DNA from: Artemia franciscana
Lineage: Eukaryota; Arthropoda; Branchiopoda; Anostraca; Artemiidae
Direction: 5' to 3'
NCBI RefSeq assembly: GCF_032884065.1
Contig: NC_088873.1
Location: 23,921,558-23,985,557, forward strand
Length of the DNA stretch: 64,000 nt
The notes beneath the pieces are model-generated. The model searched no databases and had not been told where the DNA came from. It saw only the letters and a program-made list of their open reading frames with translations. How positions within the stretch are numbered: the stretch's first letter is position 1; each line of letters begins with the position of its first letter. Both the position numbers and the translations under genes were made by a program. Below, in pieces: positions 11,701 to 23,152 of this stretch.

Positions 11701-13420
11701 TATATATAGTTTTTTTTTAATTGAAGCTCCCCCTAAACGTTCCCTAAAAGTTTCACCTTAATACCCTCAGCGTTATTAGTTACAGCAACTGTAGCCTACT
11801 GGTAGCGTCAATAGCATACACATAGTGCCTTCTGGCTAGTTCAAAATTCGCAACAACTTATCCTTAAGGGTCTAACTTACTACTGTGAGCTGTTCTTGAG
11901 ATATTGCTTTGTCAGCTTTGTCATCTTTTTGAAAATCTGCATGCTCATAGTTCGTTCTGATTTAGTTAAACATCTACCCAAACATTTCTTTAAAGCTTCA
12001 CCTTAATACCCTTAGCTTCCGCAGTAGCAATAGGTGTAGTAGCATTAGCAGCAGTATACGCATAGTACCTTTGGTTTCTTCAACATCCTCTTCAACGCAC
12101 GCTGAAAGTTTCGGCTTAATATCATCAACCGTTTCTGAAGCATTTCTGATGTGACTGCTTGACAACCTGTGTGGGTACAGTGTATTTCCGAATTAGTTTC
12201 CTTAGCTTACAGAGTAGCAACAGTAGGATTAGTAGCAGTATGTGCATAGCACCTTTTGTTTCTTTGACATTCTCTTCAATGCACGCTGAAAGTTTCAATT
12301 TAAATCCATCAGCTGTTTCTGAAGCATTGCTGATATGTGGTAGTTTTAGCAGTAGTAGGATGCAAATATTATCTTTTTGGTCAATTGGTCATATCCGTTA
12401 TCATTTCCTGGAAGTTCCAAAATAATATACTCAGTCATTCCTGAGGCAAGCCCTTTTGACAACCTGTATACACATAACATGTTTTGACTTTGTTCAACAC
12501 TCCCTTCAACATTCTCTGAAAGGCTCACCCGAATACCCTTTGTATTTTTAAAAAGTAGTAATAATCTTTATGGGAAATCAATAGCATACGCTGTATGTAA
12601 ACAATGAAGGAATTACCTAACTTACAGCCCTTGCCCTGGGGGATGTGTGGAGGGGGGAGCCGACATCCCGAGAGGCATAATTAGTGGACCTTTCAATAAT
12701 GCTGAAGGAAAATTTCACATGATGTTTTTTGGAAATGATTGGTGCGGGGGGACGGGGCCTTGTTGCCCTCAAATCACTTTTGATTCTTAAAAAGGGTACT
12801 ATAACATCCATTTTCAAAACAAATGCCCCATCCGAAGTATATATGACCACCCATTTCGTAGAACGTTTATGCCTAAATGCCCCAGAACATAACTTAAAAC
12901 CTTTGCCCGAAGGGTCTGGTGGGTCGTGTTAATTGTGGGGGCATTGTTGTATGTCCTTTGCTTTATTTCGAACAAGATGGCTATCTCACAATTTCAATTA
13001 GAAGTGTTTGGGGAAAAGAAGGTGTTTGGGAGGGGGGTCGCCCTCCATCCCTTTTGGCTCTTAAAAGGGAACTAGGACTTCCAATTTCCAATGAAAAGAG
13101 CCTCCTTCAAAGTTTATACAACCACCCGCACATATAAACCTTATATACTCCTGCGGCATAACTTACAACTCTTGCCCAGAGGGTTGTGGGGAAGTTGTCA
13201 GCCTCAAAACATAATTACTGGTTTTTTCAACCATGCCAAGTAAAATGGCTAAATCAAAATTTTGATTGTATGTGTTTTTAAGAAATGATGAGCATGAGGG
13301 AGGCCTGTTTGTCCTCCAATCGCATTTAACTATTAAAAAAGGCGCTAGAACTTTCGATTCCCTACCGAAATTGCCCCCTTCAAAATTTTGCAACAAACAC
13401 TTCTGTACGAAGTACCCTTT
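11701..13420 (+). repeat. Dispersed repeat family F, copy 1
   Basis: The first half contains repeated AAAGTTTCACCTTAATACCC and TAGCAGCAGTA-type motifs with trinucleotide drift. The second half has repeated blocks with GCCCTTGCCC, ACTATAACATCC and AAAAAGGGCACTA-like motifs. The same blocks occur reversed at about 44080-46960. The spacing suggests internal tandem duplication followed by decay. Confidence 0.6.
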
Positions 13421-13539
13421 TCAAAAAAAAAGAAAATTTGCCCATATCGCTCTTTGCTTAGACAGCGCTATTGCGTTGCCTATGATTAGACAAGGCAAGA
13501 TATGTTCTCCGTGATTTGTGTTCAAACCACTTAAGATAT

Positions 13540-15236
13540 TAAATTAAAAAACAAGTTTTTTTTTTTAACTGCAAGTAAGGAGCGACATTAAAACTTAAAA
13601 CGAACAGAAATTATTCCGCATATGAGAGGGGCTGTCCCCTCCTCAACGCCTCACTCTTTACGCTAATTTTTTTTATTGTTTTAAATGTAGAACTGTGACA
13701 AATAGTCAAACTTTAGAGTAAAGAGCGAGGTGCTGAGGCCTTTCATATACGGTATAATTTCTGTTCGTTTTAAGTTTTAATATCACTCCTTACTTGCAGT
13801 TAAAAAAACTTGTTTTTTATTTAATTTCTGAACGTTTTTGAATTAATGCATATTTAGATTTTGGCTCACCGCACATGAATAATTAAAATCAAATTTGCAT
13901 ATTTTTTTTTTTTTTTGGCTAAACGGCTTTCTCATAGTTTTGATCGGACGATTTTGATAAAAAAGATGTGGTGGAGGAGACCTAGTTGCCCTCCCGTTTT
14001 TGGTTACTTAAAAATGCAACTAGAACTTTTTATTTTTTTAAAATGTTTTTATTACTAATAAATATACGTAACTTACGAATTAACTTACGTAACGAACTTC
14101 TATATTTGTATATTTTTATTACGTATATGAGGGGGTTCGCCCCCTCGTCAACACCTCTTTCTTTACACTAAAGCTTGAATTTCGTCCCAGTTCTTTAAGA
14201 ATAACCCCTGAATCACAAAGGTCGTAGAATAAATAGTTGAAATTACTAAAAATACTTTAGCGTAAAGAGCAAGGTATTGTGGAGGAGACAAACCCCCTAA
14301 CATACGTAATGTTTTCTGTTTGTTTTAGGTTTTAATGCTGCTCTTTACTTCCAGTTAAAAAAAAAACTTTTTTTATTTATTTTCTCATTAGTTTGTTATT
14401 TTAATAATGCTAGAAAATCTTGCGCCCCCTTCATGGAAATTCTCATCTCTTATGATAAATTCCTTCATTGAAAGATAATACCACGGAACCCCCTCGACCC
14501 AACCCCACCCCAACGTGAAAAAATCCTCCAAAAATGCATGTACACTTCCCAATAACCATTGCTATATGTAAACAATAGTCAAAGATTGTATCTTGCAGAT
14601 CCTCCCGCGGGGACTGCAGGGGATTAAGTCGTCCCCAAAGACATAGTTATTAGGTTTTCCGACTATGCTGAACAAATAGCTATTTCAAAATTTTAATCCG
14701 GTGACTTTTGGAAAAAATGAGCGTTGGAGGGGGCTAGGTGCTCTCCAATTTTTTGGTCACTTATAAAGGGCACTAGAACTTTTAATTCCCTTTAAAATGA
14801 GCCCTCTTAAAACATTCTAGGACCAACGGGTTGGTACGATCACCCCTGGGAAAAAAATAAAAAATAAAAAAAATAAAAAAACACGCTTCCGTGATCTGTC
14901 TTCCGGCAAAAAATACAAAATTCCGCATTTTTGCGGATAGGAGCTTGAAACTTCTACAGAAGGGTTGTTTGATACGCTGAATCTGATGGGGTGATTTTCA
15001 TTAATATTCTATGATTTTTAGGGGGTGTTTCCCCCCCATTTTCTAAAATAGGGCAAATTTTCTCAGGCTTGTAACTTTTGATTGGTAAGGCTAAACTTGA
15101 TGAAACTTATATATTTAAAATCAGCATTAAAATTCAATTCTTTTGATGTAACTATTGTTATCAAACTTTTGCTTTAGAGTTTCGGTTTATTATTGAGCCG
15201 GGTCGCTCCTTACTACAGTTCGTTACCACGAACTGT
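13540..15236 (-). repeat. Near full-length 1.7 kb composite repeat (A + A + B), copy 2
   Basis: Same block order as 3160-4912: foldback A (13550-13840), GAACGTTTTTGAATTAATGCA spacer, second A (14100-14390), inverted B (14400-15236). It ends in a perfect family hairpin at 15215-15236 (ACAGTTCGT, TACC, ACGAACTGT). The preserved hairpin and complete order make this the best reference copy in the window. Confidence 0.8.
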
Positions 15237-16009
15237 TTGATACCTTATGATTCATGTTGCACCATTTATGGTGAGGCTCAGCCTGACTCTTAAATTTGTG
15301 CACTGAAATTAAAGTAAAAATTAAGGCAAATTGGTCAGTTGGTAAAATGGGAACATAAACTACAACGCTTTAGAAATATGAGCCTGCTACCGTTATGATA
15401 ACCACCAGGGTTTATGCGCATACTTTTTTTTCCTCGCACTTAGGTGATAAAAAAGAAGAAGAAAAAAGCCATTACTGAATGTAAAGCAAGAAAAGTGGTG
15501 CTGTAAAGCCAAAAAAAAGGCAGTGTTTCAAGTAGAATCTTTATATCCTATTCTTTCCTGAAAGGAGCATTGAATTAGAAAATAAGAAAAAAAAATGTAT
15601 TTCTAATTTTTATATTTCTGTTCATATTGTAAGTACATTGTTGTGTGTTATATTGTAATAGTACTATGAAAATATACACTTCTTAAATATTATGCTTCAC
15701 ATTCTATTAACCTAACCGACTACCATTTAGCAAGGCTTAGGCCTCAGGTAATATTTGAGAGGGTCAACTTATTTTTAAATAAATAATTTAATGCATCTTT
15801 CAAAAGTAGTGGAAATAAATTGTAAATTAATAAAACCTGCACCTTTAATAAATATTACATATAATCAATACCATTATTTATCCTTTCACTATAAGCGAAA
15901 ATTTCATTACTAAAGTATTGACGGAGACATGGGTGACAAAATGACTCCTCCTGGAAAATCCGGCACTGACTCGCTGAAAATAGACTTTGTCTCAGAAGGG
16001 TAGAAGTCA
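15237..16009. other. AT-rich spacer, no gene seen
   Basis: Contains scattered AATAAA-like and ATTAATAAA motifs but no supported gene, tRNA or transposon structure. Confidence 0.4.
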
Positions 16010-16500
16010 AATATCAAAGAGTTCGTGGTAATGAACTGTAAGTAAAGAGTGACTCAACTCAATACTAACCAAAACTTTAAAAAAAAGAAGTTTGATGACA
16101 ATAGACATGTCAAAACAATTGAAATATTATGCTGATTCTAAACATATAAAGTTCATTAATTTTAATGTTACGCATAAAAAGCTACAAGCCAGAGAAAAAT
16201 TAGCCTAATTTTTAAAGTTGGAGGAAACATCCCAAGAAGTCAAGCGATCGTAGTAATAAATTCACACTATTAGATTCAGTATATCCAAAAATTGTACTGT
16301 AGAGCTTTTAAGTTCCTATATACAAAAATGTCGAATTTCCTATTTTTTGCTGGAAGAAAGATCACAGATGTGTGTTTATTTGTTTGTTTTTCCACAGGGA
16401 AAATTGTATCGAGCCAGTGATCCTAGAAGACTGGTATCGAACCTCATTTGATTGAAAATAAAAAGTTCTAGGGCTCTTTTTGTGACCAAAACGTTTGTAT
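16010..16500 (+). repeat. Family B, 5' part of a diverged copy
   Basis: Starts with a decayed family hairpin (AGTTCGTGGTAATGAACTGT) followed by GTAAAGAGTGACTCAACTCAA, and continues through the GAAGAAAGATCACAGATGTG block before losing similarity. Confidence 0.65.
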
Positions 16501-18475
16501 ATTTGTTTAATTATATTTTATGAAACGGCATCGTTTTATGAGCACAGTACTTTTGCTAACACAGTAAAAACTGTCTATTGTTTCCACGCTATCTGTCAGG
16601 TTTTTGATGGACAGTAAAGCTTAGAGAATTTTTTTAAGTATCTCAAATAAACTAAATATTTATAAAAATAAGAAAATAAAGGAATTACAAAAAATACACA
16701 AAGCAATAGCCTATTCATGAAAAATAAAATAGGAACCGTTGGCGTTCAGTTTTACTGAGTAATGCCGTTGTGTTAAATGGACAGTACTGAACAATGTCGA
16801 TATTTTTAACTTTTTCATCAGACACTGATACATTTAACGCATTCAAACTGTGTAATTAAAAAAATTAAAGCATTTTCAAATTAATTTTTTCAAAGTAAAG
16901 CATTGAAACTAAGAAAGAAACTAAGAAAGTCAAATAAGAATTTTCAGTGCTTGCCGTTTTTGAGAAAGGCCGTATGTGTTGAACATTACTGAGTAAAATT
17001 GATATTTTTTATTAAATTTTGAATACTAAAAACCAATATATTTGATAGTTTTATACTTCATAACTATAAAACATTAATGCTTTTTGAGCAACTAGATCAC
17101 GACAATAGCTCCTGGGGAGAAGTGAATAAATAAAGATTAATAATAAAACACAAAAATATCCGCATTTGTTCAGTATATATAAAACTAGACATTTATTACT
17201 CTAGTGGTTTTTAGGTATCGGCTCATTGGTACTCATGAATGCTAAATTTGACGGCGTGTTTTTATCGAGATTATCCCCTTTTTAGATTGTTTTCATTTTT
17301 TCCATAATTATGCGAACTTTCTTATGCAGCCTACTAATTACTTGGATGTTTTATTTGAAACTTGAAACAGATACATATTTAGAATCACAAAAAAATCTGA
17401 CTCTTTGATTTAATGTAATCAATATTTAGGCTCTTATACTTTCGTTATTGCTAAGGATCACTAATTATTTACCATTCGTTACTATGAAGGATTTGAGTTC
17501 TTTTTTCTTTACTCCAACCGTACCATAGAGAAAAAACATTGTAAAAACTGAACCTGGATCATTCAGTCACACATTAGAACAAATATTGCCAATATCAAAA
17601 ATCAAAGCCTATTGGCAGGCAGCCAACCGCGGACCAACGCACATTTCGTTTTTCATTGCATTTCTCTACTCTGCTCTCTTTCCTTCGGTTTATTCATGCT
17701 TGTTTTATAGTCCCAGGTTTCTAGGGGCCATGCCCCTGCCCCCCCCCTGCAGGTAGCCATGATATCTTGCATTATCTACCAAGCAATAATTTTCAACTGT
17801 TTTAAGTTTCAAATTTGATCCTTAAAAAAACAATTGTTTTTAATTTCATAAATTTACAATGTTCACTTCTTTCGTTTTACTATGTCAATCAAAATATTTC
17901 TTTCTTGTGCTAATTGAAGGTGTAATAAGACCAGTTTATTTTACTGCATATACCGTCTAGCTTATCAATATTCCCATTTCCAACATCCTACTTTGTCGAT
18001 TGGTGGTAGGACTAGTTTCTACAGTTCTTTGTACAAATTATAATTACGATCTTGCACATTATATCTTCAGAGGGAGACGCGTGCGACCGTTGGGTTTCAT
18101 TATTGTTCAACGCAGCTGGGACAACGTATCGTTAGAACATCTGCCTGTCTCATACATAGATATTGATTCTAAGCCATTGCTTTACAATATGATTTTGGGG
18201 GGATATAAACCATGATGGTGAAAAACAGGTTCCGGTTTCACATCCCTTTATTAGAGCTGAAAGACATGACGCATGATGGATAAATCCAAGAAAATAAAAT
18301 ACTAGAGTTCCAAATGGGTTTTCACCTTATTACTTCGTGATTACTTTCTTAAGCAACTAAGTAATAATAAGAATGAAAAATCAACGTAAGATCCACCGTT
18401 TGAATTTTAGACTCAAGTTCAAATATTATTTAAAACAAAGGTAAATATATCTTGGCCAAAATTGACTTGTTCAAG

Positions 18476-18478
<3 letters not shown>
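16501..18478. other. AT-rich spacer, no supported gene
   Basis: A 71-codon frame at 18000-18215 (+) was considered because an acceptor-like CTTCAG precedes part of it, but the peptide resembles nothing I know and no donor is evident. Short C-rich stretch near 17735. Nothing else supported. Confidence 0.4.

Positions 18479-18554
<76 letters not shown>
18479..18554. repeat. (TA)n microsatellite, ~76 bp
   Basis: Pure alternating AT for 38 dinucleotide steps, followed by interrupted TATC/TATT motifs to about 18576. It creates an artificial Ile-Tyr open frame. Confidence 0.98.
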
Positions 18555-18556
<2 letters not shown>

Positions 18557-19569
18557 ATATCTATTTATATATATTCGTCATTCGTCAGCATTAGTGTCAC
18601 ACTTAAACTGTTTAAAAGCGAAGAACAACTACCGACGATTCAAGACACAAAAAATCGGTAGACAGGGCTTCTCACACCTGACTGGTCAAACACTCCCGTT
18701 CGGTCCAAATTTATTGAATAGTCTATTGACTTAGTCGGCATGTGATCAGGGCAGGGTGGGCGACTTAGGGTATGTAGCTTTTTCTCCCTCCCATACGTCC
18801 AGATTTTTAAGAAAGCTCGTTTATTTTATTCGTGTTGTTCTTGCTATTCTTCTTAGTCGAGAAACTTACTGTACTCTTACAATTGTTGAGAAACTTGACA
18901 ACTTTGCCCCACACCCTTCTATGAAAAAAAAGGTGCATATTTGCCTATGATTCCAAATAAAAATGAAAAAATTGTCACGGAACTGTACAGAGAGTGCCTA
19001 GATGACGAATAACTAACAACATTATCTGCTGCAACATAATCAGCCTATAGTGGACCCTTTTAAATTTGAAAACAAAAATCTTTCGCAGGAAAAAGAGCAA
19101 AAATCTGCTTGAAATACTTCAACATAATTAGGCTACTGAACAGAAAGCAATTTCCATTCCAGAATACCATAGGAAAAACCATACCTAAATTACCTGTGCT
19201 CTTTAGGTAGTTTTTATTTTTGTGGAAGTTTCCAATCAATCAAGGCACTAAATAAATTTCAATCGCATCTTAAGCCAAAAGCAATTTTCGCTTTATGTAT
19301 GACTTGATCTTTACCAGAAACACAAACCGTATGGAACGTGAATATTGCGTATTTTCACAATTAGAATCTATACTTTATACATTATTTTATACTGATGTTA
19401 AGGTATCTAGACAGTATGAAATACTTCATACTGAATACAATACAATACAATAGGAAATTTAAGCTATTTTCTTGAAATATAACATTTTCTGTTAGGTTTT
19501 TGTTTATATTTAATGCGTTAAATCTCAAAATAATGTTGACTTTGGATAGTTTCGGACACATTTTTAATG
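18555..19569. other. Spacer, no gene seen
   Basis: AT-rich sequence between the microsatellite and the hAT element. No coding or structural RNA signal supported. Confidence 0.4.
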
Positions 19570-19577
19570 ACTTACTG

Positions 19578-20218
19578 CAGTTGTTTCCAACCTGTGGGAG
19601 GCGCCCCCAGGGGGCGCGAGACTGCTGCAAGGGGGGCATCCAGCTGTTTCCAAAATATTACTTTCGAATACAAACCAAAAAAGTCGAATAGATGTCAAAA
19701 AATGAATCAGCTGTATACGTAATCCACACGAGTAAAGGCTAAGAGTAAAGGACGATTTTACCTACTTTGACAAACAAAGCCTTAGAAATTTTATTGCCAA
19801 TTGTAACATCTTACCTATGTGAAACTGGTTTTTCTACAGTAGCTGTCTTAAAAACAAAGTATCTATCTCGCTTAATGATTGAAAAGGAACTGAGAACCGT
19901 GATTTCTTCAATGATCCCACGATTCGAGAAAATTTATGCTGAAAAACAAGCTCAACCGTCGCATTAAATTTTGTTGTTGTAGTAGTATTAATTATATATT
20001 TTTTTTTTTTGTTTTATTATTATATTTCTTATAAAAAATATATTATATTCTTACATAATATTGTATACTATTTTTTAGCCCACTAAATAAATTATAATAT
20101 CAGTTGAGTATTAATGAAATTTTATTTTTAGATAACTTAACGGAACACGACGTTTTTTTTTAAAGGGGGATGCACCATTTTTTTAAGGGGGGCGGTACAA
20201 AAAGGTTGGAAACCACTG
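19578..20218 (+). mobile_element. Internally deleted hAT element (ZBED5/FAM200-like), 641 bp
   Basis: The ends are inverted repeats of the hAT type: CAGTTGTTTCCAACC at the left and GGTTGGAAACCACTG at the right. Flanking 8-mers match at 6 of 8 positions (ACTTACTG at 19570-19577, CCTTATTG at 20219-20226), the length expected of a hAT target-site duplication. The left end carries a GC-rich palindrome (GGCGCCCCCAGGGGGCGC). Inside, only the last part of the transposase survives. The size and lone C-terminal fragment indicate a non-autonomous deletion derivative. Confidence 0.85.
19758..19967 (+). pseudogene. hAT transposase C-terminal fragment
   Basis: The frame reads LTNKALEILLPIVTSYLCET, then GFSTVAVLKTKYLSRL and a tail ending QAQPSH before a stop. 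This matches the C-terminal dimerisation region of hAT transposases of the ZBED5/FAM200 group, with its YLCETGFS and KTKYRSRL-type signatures. The catalytic domain and zinc finger are absent, so it is a relic and cannot be active. It lies entirely within the 641-bp hAT element. Recognition rests on remembered family motifs, not on a search. Confidence 0.85.
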
Positions 20219-20226
20219 CCTTATTG

Positions 20227-21239
20227 TAAGATCCCACTAGAAAAGTTTAGTTTGAATCATGCATTATTTCAGAAACATCTTTATTACTACACCAATTTAA
20301 TTTCGGTAACACTAGACACTACATTGCTAATAACACTAGGTAACATTGCTAGAGCATCATTAAGTGTTGCAGTAGCCTTTAGTCGGATTTACCAGCAAAA
20401 ATGTTGCACGGACAACTTTTTAGTTTTGTTTTCTTCACCATCGACTGAATCAGTAGTTGTCAACCTCAAGAAGAATTTGCTCTTCAAAATACCGAACAAA
20501 AAAGCAAATGATTACATGTTCCTTAAAGGCGCTTTCAATACGTGCTAATTCTTCAAAAACAAATTTATTCTCTAATTCATGACTCCCAATCAATGTTAAA
20601 GACAGATCAATTTAGGCGACCATGTCCTAGACGCGTCCTAGGGACCCAAGCTTGTCCCTAGAGAAGGACGAGAAGGAGTCCCTAGAGAAGGATCATTCTT
20701 GCTGATAAGTCACTATTTCTGATGGAATGGGAAATTGCCAAACAATGAAAACATAAAGCCTGCTTGCTTTTGAGTTATTAAGTCCAGCGTTCTAAAGTGT
20801 CTTATATCCCGTCTATTTGGCTGTAGGTACCCTCCGTCCAAATTTAAGTGAATTTATGGACAAATTAGTTTGGAAGGTAGATAGAACTCAAAGGTGGTGG
20901 ATGTTGCTATGACAAGAGTTAGTGCAGTAATTGGTTTCTTCTTCTTCCTGTGCTTTTCTTTTATTTGTTTTTGTTTTTCTGTTTTTTTTTTGTTCCTCTA
21001 CTTCGTCTTATCATGTTATGTGAATGATGAGTGTTCAATAAATAAATAATAATAAAGGTAGTGGATGTATATAAATTCATCCATTCTGCCCCTTTGGCTC
21101 AAAATCACTTGCCTCGTAAGTATCAAGCAGATGGAAAGTCTACGAAGGGAAAAACGATGATGAAGATGATAATTCTTATGTGCCATCGGCCCAGGGTCCT
21201 TTCCCCGTAAAAAATTAAGTCAATTAGTTAAGATTCAAA
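20227..21239. other. Spacer with possible LINE-like tail
   Basis: No coding gene supported. The stretch around 20940-21060 is T-rich and ends in AATAAATAAATAATAATAAA, which resembles a retrotransposon 3' end, but no coding part was found next to it. Confidence 0.35.
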
Positions 21240-21375
21240 TAATGCATACTCGTAATGAGAAAGGGGTTGAGGAAAGGGCGCTACCCCTCATATACATAAT
21301 AATTCCTATTCGATTTTAGTTTTAATGTTGCTCCTTACTTTCAGTTGAAAAAAACTTGTTTTTTTCATTTGATCA
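21240..21375 (-). repeat. Family A, single arm
   Basis: Matches the right arm of family A (GAGGAAAGGGCGCTACCCCTC, TATACATAATAATT, TTAATGTTGCTCCTTACTTT). The left arm is missing. Confidence 0.65.
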
Positions 21376-23097
21376 CTGCGAAGAAAGGAGCAATTTCTTC
21401 AGCAATAAGGGACTTATTTAATTTTAGGACAAATATGTTTTCCCTTTCCTCTGCGACAGTCCCTACCCAAAAAATAAATGACGAACTGCAAATTAAAAAA
21501 TAAAAATAGCTTGTAAAACAAGACGGCAGCTTTTTGGACCCGTGGGAAGGATTTTTTTTTTTTTCTGTGTATTTTTATAAGAAAATATTTAAGCCGTTTT
21601 GGCCAGAGAGTTTTTGTATATCTTATTTTCTTTTACACTTAGATCTAACTTCTTTTTAGAACTGCCTGCTGCTCGCTTGTTTGGTTGAACACACCTTTCA
21701 CTTCGAAACTAAACACTTCTGAAAAAAAGACAATCTTAGCAGAGAAATTTCAGATCATTTTCTCTAACGGAGACTATAAGACTTCACTTCAGTTCACACT
21801 GTTGTCTCAAGGATGAGCAAAAACCATCTTTTTAGCCTCACGCGAGAATTAATCGCCGCTTTATAAATGTAATATCGTAGCCATCAGTCCGGTCAGAAGT
21901 CCACACTTTTCTTAAAAACTGCAGAGGTTAATCAGCCATAGAGGAAAAAAAAAACAATAGGAGAAAAACAGGAAAAATCAAATGTATTGCTCTTGCCATA
22001 CAATTTTGGTTTAGTGGCTTTCTGCTGACTTAGATAGTTGATGAGCTATGTGAATGAAACTTTTATAAACGGATCTGGAAAATAAATTAGGGCATCAGCA
22101 GGTGCGTAACAGCTTCACCTCTGTTAACTTCACTTCTTGTAGGGGTTTAAAGATTCTATAGCAACTGTTTCAAGTTTAACTTAAGTCATCTTTTCTTGAA
22201 CTTCGTGCCTTGACAAAGCAATAGTAATGATATTAGCCAATTTTTAGTCCATATTTAGTTTCAAAATCAGAATAATTAATTTTAGAATCATTCAAGCATT
22301 TCGAGCAAGGAAAAAATTGATACGTAGGCTCTTAGACAGTTTAATAAACGCTGGGGTGTAGATCCATTTCTGAAAGCCCTGTTTCCCTAGCATTAACACA
22401 TCTACGCTCGTTAAAGTCAATGACCGGGCAAGTGAAAGATAGGTAGAAATAGACATTTGAAAATGCCTTCATAACCCTTACAATCCACAGAAAAATTCCC
22501 TGGCAATTTCATTCACCTAGTAAACTGCTTTCAAAGTTAACAAAATGTATCTAACTTGTAACATTGCCCATAAAATGTACCCAATAGAGAAATAAAATAC
22601 AAATGAAAACAAAGTGAGTTGAAAACATTACAGGGCATCCTTTGAAGATAAAAATAATTCGTTTATAAGAGAATAGCCAATTATGTTCTCTTTTCACTCT
22701 CACATTCCCTTTTTTTAAATGTGCAAGATTTTGTCTTATGGTGTTGATTACTTGAAAATGCTTATTCCATGAATTACAATCGTGGCTGAAGAATTTCAGA
22801 AAAAAAAGTTGATAAAAACAATGAAAAAAGTCGGTGTTGTTATGACAAGGTCTATTTCCCAAAACAAAAAATATTTTGCAAGAAAACGGATCTTCATTAA
22901 CCTTAAAAAAGAAACAAAAGTTATGCTATACTTCATGGAGCTTTTTCACACTAAAATCTCTGGTTTTACGCCATCTATATTTCAAAAAGAAAAACAGAAA
23001 AGTTGCTAGAAGATACTGAGGAATTTTCTTCAGAGTTTATTGACTCCTAAGAATTTGATAGAGCCTAGCCTAAGTTAAGGGAGTGAAGCAGAGAAAG
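21376..23097. other. Region upstream of the Shisa gene, promoter not resolved
   Basis: This should contain the 5' untranslated region and promoter if transcription starts nearby. I see no convincing TATA box or initiator, and an untranslated upstream exon cannot be excluded. Open frames at 22551-22862 (-) and 22782-23009 (+) overlap on opposite strands and look like chance openings. Confidence 0.4.
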
Positions 23098-23152
23098 ATG
23101 GGGAAAGGGCTTTTAGCCCTTATATTGCTTTTGGCTCTCAACTTATTAACTG
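23098..23152 (+). CDS. Shisa-like exon 1: signal peptide
   Basis: The ATG lies in GAAAGATGG and is followed by 18 residues, MGKGLLALILLLALNLLT, a textbook signal peptide with a basic n-region and Leu/Ala/Ile core. The exon ends ACTG before GTAAGC, leaving one base that joins TT of the next exon to make Val19. Cleavage is likely after Gly21. It is too short to show as a long open frame, but its phase is exactly what exon 2 requires. The 10.8 kb intron that follows makes this the least certain exon; a different first exon remains possible. Confidence 0.78.

Noticed and set aside
18000-18215. 71-codon + frame that might be an upstream exon
   Set aside because: No family resemblance and no donor in a usable position; the signal-peptide exon at 23098 fully explains the gene start.
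18452-18661. Frame encoding an Ile-Tyr repeat
   Set aside because: Direct translation of the (TA)n microsatellite.
20252-20548. 98-codon + frame just after the hAT element
   Set aside because: No domain, no splice context and composition similar to surrounding non-coding sequence.
22551-22862. 103-codon minus-strand frame upstream of the Shisa-like gene
   Set aside because: AT-rich, Phe/Asn-heavy composition typical of chance frames and no recognisable domain; overlaps another chance frame on the opposite strand.
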